A stretch of DNA of 14,358 nucleotides from Spirochaetales bacterium (GTDB taxonomy: Bacteria > Spirochaetota > Spirochaetia > DSM-27196 > SKKC01), in assembly GCA_007126865.1 (NCBI GenBank), contig SLAN01000135.1, positions 1 through 14,358 of the forward strand, written 5' to 3'. The notes below the pieces were generated by a model that saw nothing but the letters and a program-made list of their open reading frames with translations, ran no database searches and had not been told where the DNA came from. Shown in pieces: positions 6,959 through 14,218 of this stretch (the first letter of the stretch is position 1; every line of letters starts with the position of its first letter). Both the position numbers and the translations under genes were made by a program.

Positions 6959-8401
6959 CTACGTGAGACGAATCTGAAGAAGCTCCTTCAAGAACTTGTA
7001 GATTCGTTCTACAGACGGCAGGTAGAGCCGTTCATCCGGTGAGTGCGGATTCTGAATCGTGGGCCCTATGCTGATCATGTCCATCCCCTCGAATTTGCTT
7101 CCAATCACACCACACTCGAGTCCGGCGTGAATCGCTTCCACTTTCGGATCCGCCCCGAAAATCTCACGATAAACCGTTCGGCACTTCTCCAACAGTGGGC
7201 TCTCAAGGTCAGGTTGCCAACCCGGATAGCGGTTTTCGATGGCAACGTTCGCGCCTGCAAGATGCGCGATCGCAGAGATCCGTTCGATGAGCCCTTCAAG
7301 GCCGGCATCGTTACTGCTTCGCACACTCACCCCGACTTCGAGTTTGCCTTTCCGGAGGGAGGTCGTAGCGAGATTGCTGCTCGTCTCCACGAGCCCCGGA
7401 ATGTCCGGACTCATTACCGCCACTCCGTGCGGTAGGGCGCACAACATATCGATCAGTCGCCGCGAATCCTTCGGCGAAATGCCTTTGCGCTTGGCAGAGG
7501 GTTCCGGTTCCATCGTTACCACCGCGTGCTGTTCCCGCTCACCGTATTCACGCCGGAGCGTTTCGTTGAGCTCTCTGCATATCTCCTCCTGTTTCTTCGC
7601 TCTTGTCCACAGGATCGCATGCGCGTCACGCGGAATGGCGTTGTGGGCGTTGCCACCTTCCAGCGATACGAGGTAAACCGAGTCTCGTCGAACGATTCGT
7701 GTAAGGGCTCTGCCGAGCACGAAGTTGGCGTTCGCGCGCTTCTCGGCGATGTCGACTCCGGAGTGACCTCCCCTCAACCCCGAAACCGTAACTCTCCATG
7801 GCGCTGCTCCTTTCGGGGGCTTCTCGCGGCTACGTTTCCAGCGAATGCGGACATCGGCACCACCGGCGCAACCGACGGTGAGCACTCCTTCCTCCTCGCT
7901 GTCAATGTTCACCAGCGTACGCCCCGAAAGCAGGGAAGAGTCCAGCTGGAGGGCACCGGTCAGGCCGGTTTCCTCGTCGACGGTGAACAGCAACTCCAAG
8001 GGGGGACGCGACACCGAAGAGTCCGCCGCCAGGGCGAGAGCGATCGCAATCGCGATTCCGTTGTCCGCTCCCAGCGTAGTCCCCTCGGCGGTCAACCATT
8101 CGCCTTCCACGACCGGAGTAATGCCCTCTTTCTCGAAGTCGTGGTCGATATCCGGTTTTTTCTCACAGACCATATCCTGGTGCCCCTGGAGAATGACAGG
8201 AGACTCGTTCTGCCTGCCTTCGGTCCCGGGAACTCGAATCACGATATTCCCGGCTTCGTCCGATCTGAAGAGCCATGAATTCGTCTCGGCTACCTCACGC
8301 AACCACCCACCGACCCGTTGTTCTTTCTTCGACGGGCGCGGGATAGCGGATAGCTCTCGAAACCGCTCGAGCACCACATCCGTTTCTGTCGTATACGCCA
8401 T
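6959..8401 (-). CDS. pepD: Aminoacyl-histidine dipeptidase (Xaa-His dipeptidase, M20C family)
   Basis: This 480-residue cytosolic dizinc metallopeptidase of the PepD type hydrolyses Xaa-His dipeptides such as carnosine and a range of other dipeptides. Metal and catalytic motifs in order: QGHQDMV (72-78, zinc ligand H74 with the following Asp), GADNG (111-115, bridging D113), VDEETG (141-146, catalytic Glu and zinc ligand Glu), NIDSEE (165-170), and near the C-terminus a PHSPDERL segment with the last histidine ligand. The lid/dimerisation domain occupies roughly the middle, including GLRGGHSGVDI. Length matches E. coli PepD. The ATG at 8401 follows GAGGG at about 5 nt. It starts 26 bp after the amylosucrase stop on the same strand, so the two are probably co-transcribed; the response regulator gene follows. 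No signal peptide. Confidence 0.95.
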   Translation of the reverse strand: MAYTTETDVVLERFRELSAIPRPSKKEQRVGGWLREVAETNSWLFRSDEAGNIVIRVPGTEGRQNESPVILQGHQDMVCEKKPDIDHDFEKEGITPVVEGEWLTAEGTTLGADNGIAIAIALALAADSSVSRPPLELLFTVDEETGLTGALQLDSSLLSGRTLVNIDSEEEGVLTVGCAGGADVRIRWKRSREKPPKGAAPWRVTVSGLRGGHSGVDIAEKRANANFVLGRALTRIVRRDSVYLVSLEGGNAHNAIPRDAHAILWTRAKKQEEICRELNETLRREYGEREQHAVVTMEPEPSAKRKGISPKDSRRLIDMLCALPHGVAVMSPDIPGLVETSSNLATTSLRKGKLEVGVSVRSSNDAGLEGLIERISAIAHLAGANVAIENRYPGWQPDLESPLLEKCRTVYREIFGADPKVEAIHAGLECGVIGSKFEGMDMISIGPTIQNPHSPDERLYLPSVERIYKFLKELLQIRLT

Positions 8402-8421
8402 AAATTCCCTCTTTGTCCTGT

Positions 8422-8441
8422 TTATCTTCAGTTATCTTCAG
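8422..8441. repeat. 10-bp tandem duplication overlapping the amylosucrase stop codon
   Basis: TTATCTTCAG occurs twice back to back (8422-8431 and 8432-8441). The stop codon of the amylosucrase gene lies across the join. Because ten is not a multiple of three, the duplication has set the present C-terminal end (TEDN); with one copy removed, the frame would continue towards pepD. It appears to be a small slippage event near a gene end. Confidence 0.85.
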
Positions 8442-10377
8442 TGCACACCCGAACGAGCACAAAGTCGAGCGCCGGTACTTCCAACGGACGTGAGCACGTG
8501 ATTGTCGTGCCGGACACTCCGGGCTCGCGTATCAGCTCGGCTTCAATATGTTGCTCCGACTCAACTACACGAGAAACGGGTACGGCCAGCGGCGAGTCGG
8601 TTACATTACAGACGACGTGCAACGTTGTAGCGCCGGCGGGTCGTCGAATGACGATGATCCCCGGGTTTCCCACCGTGTAGAAATGTGTGTCCTCCGCGTC
8701 GAATTCTCTCTCGCTCTTCCGAAAGGCGATGAGCCGGGCAATGCCGTTACGAACACGCTCACGCACCTCACAAGGCGGCCACTCGTCGGAGTCACCCGTC
8801 CTGAAATGCGGCCGATGCACCCATCGTGAATCGCCCGCGGTTCGTGGATTCTCGGTATACGTGTAATCGTTCAACTGCCCGTATTCATCTCCAAGGTAGA
8901 GCACCGGTACCCCGCGAGCAAACATAATGAGGGCGTGCAGCAGCAGCATCCGGCGTATACCGTGCTCGAGCAGGCCGGTATCTCCGCGATCGAGCGCTTG
9001 CTCGATTCCGCTGAGGCTTGCTGATGTGCCACAGACGCGGCAATCGCCTGTCGCCGAATTGAGCTGAAACGGAACACCACGCGCGAACGAGCCCGGGAAG
9101 GAGCCCGCGTAAAAGCGATTGAGAAAATTTCTGTGACCGTACGGATCGACGCCGACTTCCCGCGCATCGTCGTCGGAGAACGTCCATCCGATATCGTCGT
9201 GGCAGCGGACATAGTTGACCCATGTACACGACACCGGAACCGAATAGCGATGCTGGAGGCTGCGAACCAGCAGCGAGGCGTCCCGCGACGCTACCGCTTC
9301 CCAGGATAACGCCATGAAGAGCGGATTGTACGAGATTCTACACTCCCGCTCTTCAACATAGCGTAATACATCGTCAGGATGTACGATCGCCTCACTCTTG
9401 AACTCCACCGACGGCGCAACGACCTCGATTGCGACGCGGAAGAGACGGATAAGCGTATGAACACGTGGCAGACTCTCACACGCTGTACCGAGCTCCTTCC
9501 AGGTAAACGCAAGCGCATCGAGGCGCAAGACATCCACACCTCGATTAGCGAGATACAGCATCTCATTCACCATATCTTCGAGTACCTTCGGATTTCCGTA
9601 GTTCAGGTCCCACTGATATCGGTGAAAGGTACTCCAGACCCACCCGCCGAGCTCCGAATCGTACACGAAACTACCTCGTTTCTCTTCCGGAAAGATCTCG
9701 CGCAGTGTCGCCTCGTACTGATCCGGCTTCCGCCGGTTGGGGAAAACGTAGTAGTGACCGAGATAGCGTGGATCCCTCCGCTTCGCGGCCCGGGCCCACT
9801 CGTGTTCGTCCGACGTATGGTTGAAGACGAAGTCGAGTGCAAGACGCATTCCACGCTCATGCATCGAACGGGCGAGGCGCTCCAGATCCGCCATCGTACC
9901 GAGCTCTTCGCGAATCTCCCGGTAGCTCGAAACCGCATACCCTCCGTCATTGCGACCGTCGGGACACTTGAACGGAGGCATAATGTGCAGGTAGTTGATG
10001 CCGAGTTGCTCAAGATAGTCGAGCTGCCGTTCCAGTGACCTCAGGTCGCCGGCAAACCGCTCGACGTAACACATGGCTCCGATGGTCGTTCGTCGCTGAT
10101 ACCACGGAAGTGCATTTTTACCGCTCCTGTCGGCGACATCACGGTTATCGCGCTCTTTCAGGTCGAGGTCGCGCTCGTTCCAGGCATCGGCGAGCGTATG
10201 GATAAGCTCACCGAGCGAACGGTGACAATCCGGTCTCGTACCGTACAGCTCCAGATACAGCGAATGAAGATCGGAGTAGTGATACGCCAGCCGCTCTACG
10301 AATCGTGAGTCAAGGCCGGCCTCACCGGAAGCATCGCGAATTACGTACCGCCAGCTGGTTTCAGGCTCTGCGTTCAT
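8428..10377 (-). CDS. Amylosucrase-type glycoside hydrolase, GH13 subfamily 4
   Basis: The product is a 649-residue GH13 enzyme. Amylosucrase transfers glucose from sucrose to alpha-1,4-glucan with release of fructose. Catalytic residues: nucleophile D287 in VLRLDALAF, acid/base E329 in FKSEAIV, transition-state Asp D394 in RCHDDIGW, and active-site D144 in DGGYAVSSY. These fall within one residue of the Neisseria polysaccharea numbering (D286, E328, D393, D144). LGDEYGQLNDYTY and GDSRWVHRP, with the arginine equivalent to R509, are also GH13_4 features. A helical N-terminal domain, barrel with inserts and C-terminal beta domain are present. Upstream in-frame ATGs at 10422 and 10413 exist, but the third (10377) fits the family numbering and lies downstream of the putative promoter. 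No signal peptide is seen, so action is cytosolic. Sucrose hydrolase is the main alternative activity. Confidence 0.93.
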   Translation of the reverse strand: MNAEPETSWRYVIRDASGEAGLDSRFVERLAYHYSDLHSLYLELYGTRPDCHRSLGELIHTLADAWNERDLDLKERDNRDVADRSGKNALPWYQRRTTIGAMCYVERFAGDLRSLERQLDYLEQLGINYLHIMPPFKCPDGRNDGGYAVSSYREIREELGTMADLERLARSMHERGMRLALDFVFNHTSDEHEWARAAKRRDPRYLGHYYVFPNRRKPDQYEATLREIFPEEKRGSFVYDSELGGWVWSTFHRYQWDLNYGNPKVLEDMVNEMLYLANRGVDVLRLDALAFTWKELGTACESLPRVHTLIRLFRVAIEVVAPSVEFKSEAIVHPDDVLRYVEERECRISYNPLFMALSWEAVASRDASLLVRSLQHRYSVPVSCTWVNYVRCHDDIGWTFSDDDAREVGVDPYGHRNFLNRFYAGSFPGSFARGVPFQLNSATGDCRVCGTSASLSGIEQALDRGDTGLLEHGIRRMLLLHALIMFARGVPVLYLGDEYGQLNDYTYTENPRTAGDSRWVHRPHFRTGDSDEWPPCEVRERVRNGIARLIAFRKSEREFDAEDTHFYTVGNPGIIVIRRPAGATTLHVVCNVTDSPLAVPVSRVVESEQHIEAELIREPGVSGTTITCSRPLEVPALDFVLVRVCTEDN

Positions 10378-10392
10378 GGCTGTTTGACGGCG

Positions 10393-10422
10393 AGTATAGA
10401 TGTTCGAACGCATCCATGTCAT
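10393..10422 (-). promoter_or_regulatory. Putative promoter of the amylosucrase-pepD-response regulator unit
   Basis: Minus-strand ATGACA (10422..10417) and TATACT (10398..10393) are 18 nt apart and each match consensus at 5 of 6 positions, the best pair seen in this window. Predicted transcription start is near 10386, leaving about nine bases before the ATG at 10377, where no Shine-Dalgarno is visible. If real, it excludes the two in-frame ATGs further upstream as translation starts. Confidence 0.5.
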
Positions 10423-10497
10423 CCGATCGGCGGCGATGCGCGGTCTATCGACAATCGCCGTTTCTTATTCCTCAGTAAAGACGGTTGGAGGGAGTGT

Positions 10498-12015
10498 ATG
10501 GGACACCATCTACAGAGCAATCCAATCGATCGGATCGACCCGGTAGCGGAGCACATGTTCGGTACGAACTATCTGCTCCCGTACCAGAGACTTGTGATTA
10601 CCAACATCCTGGAGGCGGCCGAAGGCGTTCGAGCCCCCGATTCGGTGGAGACCGACTCTGCCGCTGCTCGCTCGCGTCAGATCGCGGTCCTTCCGACCGG
10701 GAGCGGCAAGAGCCTCTGCTTTCAACTACCCGCCGCGATCCTCTCCGGCACCACGGTAGTCATCTATCCTTTGCTGTCGCTGATTGCCGATCAGGAGCGC
10801 CGAATGCGCAATGCCGGCCTACGGTGTGCCGCGATTCGCGGCGGCCAGACCTCTGACGAACGCCGCCGCCTCGTCGCAAAAGCCCGAGCGGGAGAACTCG
10901 ATCTTGTGTTGACCAGTCCGGAGTCACTCGATACCGAAGCAGGCAGTGCGGTAATCCACGACGCTCGTTTTGTACATGCGGTAATCGACGAGGCACACTG
11001 TATAAGTCAGTGGGGCAGAAGCTTCCGCCCCGCTTACCTGAAGCTCGGATCGATTCTCGAGAAGGCGAAAGTGCCGACAATCACGGCCTTTACCGCCACA
11101 GCTACCGACGAGATCCTCGCCGATATCGACCGCTACCTCTTTCAGGGCCGACGGGCACACCGAATCACAGCCTTCCCCGACCGGCCTGAACTGCGGTTTC
11201 ACGTTGTACAGGCCCCATCGAGTCGATACGCGCTTGTCACCCTGCTGCGTCACGGCAGACCGGAGCCGGCCCCCGACTATCGTCGAACGTGGCGTTACGG
11301 GGATCCTCTGCCCCGCCCCGCGATTGTCTTCTGCAATACTCGATCGGAGAGCGAGCAAACCGCTCGTTTTCTCCGTAGTCAGCTCGGTGAGCGGGCGATA
11401 CGGTTCTACCACGCTGGACTCGACAGCGACGAGCGCGCAGATACGGAAAGCTGGTTCTTCGATGCGGAGAACGCGGTTCTGTGTGCTACGACTGCATACG
11501 GAATGGGAGTCGACAAGTCCAATGTACGATCCGTTGTCCATACCGAGCCCCACGGCACGTACTGTTCGTATGTGCAGGAGACCGGGCGTGCCGGACGCGA
11601 TCGAAAACCCGCTGATGCGGTTCTCGTACTTCCTACGAGATCGCTCGTGCGAGTAGGCGATTCCCCCTCTCCCCTGTTATCCTATGCGTTAGGATCAGCG
11701 TGCAGGCGACAGGTACTGCTCGGTGCATTCGGCGCACACTGTGATCTGTGCGGCGGCTGTGACATCTGTTGCGGCACAAATCCGACGGCGATCGCCGAAG
11801 CTTCTGCGCTCCATGCACTCGCGAGCGAGGCCTGCCGCCGTCTCAGCTCATCGGCATGCATCAACCACTTGACCGGTGAGGTGAGCCGTCCCGCACTCCG
11901 TAGGGTCCTGCCGGGTTACGGAGCACTCGCGACCTGGTCCACCGAGGCGGTGGGAGAGTTTCTTGACGCAATCCGGACAAATCTTAACGAACGGAAAAAG
12001 CGTAAGTTCTGGTAA
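10498..12015 (+). CDS. recQ: RecQ-family ATP-dependent DNA helicase, short RecS-like form
   Basis: This is a 505-residue superfamily 2 helicase expected to unwind DNA 3' to 5' in repair and recombination. Motif 0 lies around FGTNYLLPYQ (21-30); motif I LPTGSGKS (65-72); motif II/IIa DEAHCISQWGRSFRP (164-178); motif III AFTATAT (197-203); motif IV IVFCNTRSES (276-285); motif V TTAYGMGVDK (331-340); motif VI QETGRAGRDR (360-369). Zinc ligands are best assigned to C402, C418, C421 and C424. About 80 residues follow, with at most a partial winged-helix segment and no HRDC domain, similar in length to Bacillus RecS. Residues about 42-61 are an extra loop before the P-loop. The ATG at 10498 has GGAGG 6 nt upstream; a TTG at 10384 would overlap the divergent promoter and is rejected. 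The rrf2 gene follows after 64 bp. Confidence 0.93.
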   Translation: MGHHLQSNPIDRIDPVAEHMFGTNYLLPYQRLVITNILEAAEGVRAPDSVETDSAAARSRQIAVLPTGSGKSLCFQLPAAILSGTTVVIYPLLSLIADQERRMRNAGLRCAAIRGGQTSDERRRLVAKARAGELDLVLTSPESLDTEAGSAVIHDARFVHAVIDEAHCISQWGRSFRPAYLKLGSILEKAKVPTITAFTATATDEILADIDRYLFQGRRAHRITAFPDRPELRFHVVQAPSSRYALVTLLRHGRPEPAPDYRRTWRYGDPLPRPAIVFCNTRSESEQTARFLRSQLGERAIRFYHAGLDSDERADTESWFFDAENAVLCATTAYGMGVDKSNVRSVVHTEPHGTYCSYVQETGRAGRDRKPADAVLVLPTRSLVRVGDSPSPLLSYALGSACRRQVLLGAFGAHCDLCGGCDICCGTNPTAIAEASALHALASEACRRLSSSACINHLTGEVSRPALRRVLPGYGALATWSTEAVGEFLDAIRTNLNERKKRKFW

Positions 12016-12028
12016 ATGTTACAGGAAA

Positions 12029-12037
12029 TGGTATAGT
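12029..12037 (+). promoter_or_regulatory. Putative extended -10 promoter of the Rrf2 regulator gene
   Basis: TGG-TATAGT (12029-12037) fits the extended -10 pattern TGn-TATAAT; no good -35 is seen at 16-18 nt. It begins 14 bp after the recQ stop, so the regulator may be transcribed alone as well as with recQ. The inverted repeat at 12036-12060 overlaps the expected start site. Confidence 0.4.
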
Positions 12038-12060
12038 GGTGGGTAGACGCAATTCACCAC
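12036..12060. repeat. Inverted repeat GTGGTG-N13-CACCAC, candidate autoregulatory operator of the Rrf2 gene
   Basis: GTGGTG (12036-12041) and CACCAC (12055-12060) form a perfect 6-bp dyad with a 13-bp spacer. It lies immediately downstream of the extended -10 element and 19 bp before the TTG start. Rrf2 regulators are dimeric and often control their own genes through dyads near the promoter. The symmetry is visible; operator function is inferred. Confidence 0.45.
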
Positions 12061-12079
12061 ATTTGCAGGAGAGAGAATC

Positions 12080-12493
12080 TTGTTCAGTGTATCAGCAAAA
12101 GGCGTGTACGGGCTGACCGCCATGGTCGAGCTCGCTACCAAATGGAATCTCGGCTCGACGCAAATCCGGGACCTTGCCAAGCCGCACGGCATTCCACAGC
12201 ACTACCTCGAGCAGATATTGGTTACTCTCAAGAAGGCCGGTCTCGTGGAAAGCTATCGCGGCGCACAGGGGGGATATGCACTCGCACGGGATCCGGGTCA
12301 GATCACGGTTCTCGAAGTGCTATCGAGTCTCGAGGGGCGGCTCGAAATCGTCCCCGAAAACGAATGTGCGAAGTCGCTCGACTTCTTCTGGCAAGATATC
12401 TCTACGGCAATCGGAACCCAACTGCAGATCACACTCGACGAACTGGTGAGCGAGCGACAGAAACACGAGGAACAACTCACCTACTCGATTTGA
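12080..12493 (+). CDS. Rrf2-family transcriptional regulator, CymR-like, single cysteine
   Basis: This 137-residue winged-helix dimeric regulator has an N-terminal MFSVSAKGVYGLTAMVELA segment, a recognition region with IPQHYLEQIL (38-47), and a wing with SYRGAQGGYALAR (58-70), all strongly Rrf2. LEGRLEIVPE (84-93) is the usual linker. Only one cysteine, C96, is present in the loop where IscR-type proteins carry three [2Fe-2S] ligand cysteines, so canonical IscR-style cluster binding is not expected. Overall sequence and the Y-x-I C-terminal end recall Bacillus CymR, a cysteine-metabolism repressor, but its targets here cannot be read. The start is TTG at 12080 with an AGGAGA Shine-Dalgarno about 7 nt upstream; no ATG or GTG precedes the conserved N-terminus. 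It follows recQ by 64 bp on the same strand and is convergent with the diguanylate cyclase gene. Confidence 0.93.
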   Translation: MFSVSAKGVYGLTAMVELATKWNLGSTQIRDLAKPHGIPQHYLEQILVTLKKAGLVESYRGAQGGYALARDPGQITVLEVLSSLEGRLEIVPENECAKSLDFFWQDISTAIGTQLQITLDELVSERQKHEEQLTYSI

Positions 12494-12539
12494 GAAATGG
12501 GTTTCGACAAACAGTGAGCCGCGGATGTGTTTTGGTTGA

Positions 12540-14165
12540 CTATACCGAGACAACCCGGTTCTTTCCCGTCTGCTTCGCCTGATAGAGAGCTCGATCAGCC
12601 AACTCGGTAATCGAAGCGGCATCGGGAACGTCAGGGTACGCAGCGATTCCACAACTGAAGGTGACGCAGAACTCGGTGTCCTTCGTTTTGTGCACGATGT
12701 GGCTGAAGCGTTCGCGGAGCTCATCGACGATCTTCGCCGCCGTCGACGCGTCGCTGTTGAACAATACGACGCCAAACTCCTCCCCGCCGTAGCGGCCGAT
12801 AGTATCGGTCTTGCGAAGTCGCTCGGAGAGAAGTCGACTCAGACTCTTGAGGACACGGTCGCCGGTCAGGTGTCCGTACGTGTCGTTCACGTGCTTGAAG
12901 TTGTCGAGATCGATCATCGCGAAGCTGACACTTCCCTCGATTCGCTCGGCACGCTGCAACTCTCGTTCGAGATATTGCTTCAAGTGCGTGTGGTTCAGCA
13001 TACCGGTCAGCGAGTCGCGCTCCATGAAGTACCGCATCTGACGGGTACGTTGGGCGCGTATTCGCACCGTTGCCGTCAGGACGTCCGGGTTCACCGGTTT
13101 GACCAGGAAATCGTCACCTCCCTGACTCATGGCCTCCATGTGTTTCGCGACATCGGCCTCGATCGACAGGAACACGATCGGTACTCCGACAAACGACTCC
13201 TGTTGGCGAATCAACCGGGCAAGCTCAATGCCGCTGCATTCCGGCATGTACATATCGACGATGATGAGCTCCGGCTTCGAGTCGACCATGTGCGAGAAGA
13301 CCTTGGATGGGTCGGAGGCGACTGATGTCACCATACCCGCCTGTTGAAGCGTGTAGGCTATCTGTGAGACCTGCTCCTTGTCGTCATCGACGATAAGCAC
13401 ATGCAACGGTTTCGGATTGGCTCGTTCATCGAACTCGTCGATCTTGTCGATCAGACGCGGAATGTCGACCGGGTACGTGACAAAGGCGTCGGCTCCGCAC
13501 CGAATAGCGCTCAGGCGTGTTTCGAAAGAATCGTCTTGCGAAAGCGCCACCAGCGTAAGACCGGGGATGCCCTCGTTCTTCCACTCGGTGAACCGTACTC
13601 CCTCGGAACACAGTTGCTCGATAGTGCCCAGGCCTCCCAGCAGCATAATCGCGCTGTCTGTTCCGAGTTCGGCACGAACCGATTCTGCGTCCTCCGCGCG
13701 GGCTGTCTCGAGGCCGAAGAACCCTAACTGCTCTTCGATCTCCCGCAACTCCGCTCCTGCAGCCGCATCATCCCCCAGCAATACAACCCGAAACGGTTTG
13801 GGACCGGCGCTTGCAGCGCGAGGTGTTGCATCGGGACTCGAGATCTCGACGTCCGTACCGCCTGCAACCGCCTGTCGAATCCTCTTCATGTAGTCCTCGA
13901 CCTCCGTGAGCTCGCATTCCGACTGAATACAGCGCTCGAGATCCGCCGATATCCTGGACAACTCCGTGTAACCGAACGTAGCAGCCGCACCGGCGAGCTT
14001 GTGTGCCTGGATCTGAACGGCGTATCGCGCATCGTCCGAACCTTCGCGAAAGAATCTCTTCGCCGCTTCTTCAAGATCTGCAAGGCGGCCGGGAAGCTGC
14101 GAAGCGAACTTCTCGGCGAGCTCCTGCATCCGTTGTTTCATGCGGGAAGAGCGTGTGCCATTCAT
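12540..14165 (-). CDS. Hpt / pseudo-receiver / receiver / GGDEF diguanylate cyclase
   Basis: This 541-residue soluble signalling protein is predicted to make cyclic di-GMP. Residues about 10-100 form an Hpt domain with the phosphorylatable histidine H55 in AHKLAGAA. Residues about 123-245 have receiver-like structure but lack the phosphoacceptor Asp (the position lies in IMLLGGLG) and the conserved Lys, so this is a pseudo-receiver. Residues about 254-370 are an intact receiver: DDD at 260-262, phosphoacceptor D304 in IIVDMYMP, S334, K356. Residues about 382-541 are GGDEF with RDSLTGML, an active GGEEF (460-464) and an RKTD inhibitory-site motif (451-454) five residues before it, as in PleD. 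No membrane segment. The ATG at 14165 has AGGAG 10 nt upstream and a good promoter. The cognate kinase is not in the window. Convergent with the rrf2 gene. Confidence 0.94.
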   Translation of the reverse strand: MNGTRSSRMKQRMQELAEKFASQLPGRLADLEEAAKRFFREGSDDARYAVQIQAHKLAGAAATFGYTELSRISADLERCIQSECELTEVEDYMKRIRQAVAGGTDVEISSPDATPRAASAGPKPFRVVLLGDDAAAGAELREIEEQLGFFGLETARAEDAESVRAELGTDSAIMLLGGLGTIEQLCSEGVRFTEWKNEGIPGLTLVALSQDDSFETRLSAIRCGADAFVTYPVDIPRLIDKIDEFDERANPKPLHVLIVDDDKEQVSQIAYTLQQAGMVTSVASDPSKVFSHMVDSKPELIIVDMYMPECSGIELARLIRQQESFVGVPIVFLSIEADVAKHMEAMSQGGDDFLVKPVNPDVLTATVRIRAQRTRQMRYFMERDSLTGMLNHTHLKQYLERELQRAERIEGSVSFAMIDLDNFKHVNDTYGHLTGDRVLKSLSRLLSERLRKTDTIGRYGGEEFGVVLFNSDASTAAKIVDELRERFSHIVHKTKDTEFCVTFSCGIAAYPDVPDAASITELADRALYQAKQTGKNRVVSV

Positions 14166-14189
14166 ACCCGGGGCACTCCTGTGTGGTTC

Positions 14190-14218
14190 ATTTTACCGGC
14201 GCTCGCAAAGAATGTCTG
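14190..14218 (-). promoter_or_regulatory. Putative promoter of the diguanylate cyclase gene
   Basis: Minus-strand CAGACA (14218..14213) and TAAAAT (14195..14190) are 17 nt apart, matching consensus at 4 and 5 of 6 positions. The predicted start near 14183 gives a short leader that still contains the AGGAG at 14180..14176 upstream of the ATG. Confidence 0.45.

Noticed and set aside
7526..8501. Two long plus-strand frames (250 and 218 codons) opposite pepD
   Set aside because: They are mutually overlapping shadows of a convincing metallopeptidase gene.
9379..10038. 219-codon plus-strand frame opposite the amylosucrase gene
   Set aside because: It is antisense to catalytic-domain coding sequence and carries no domain of its own.
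10384..10497. N-terminal extension of RecQ from a TTG start
   Set aside because: The extension overlaps the divergent amylosucrase promoter, has no helicase similarity, and the ATG at 10498 has a strong GGAGG site.
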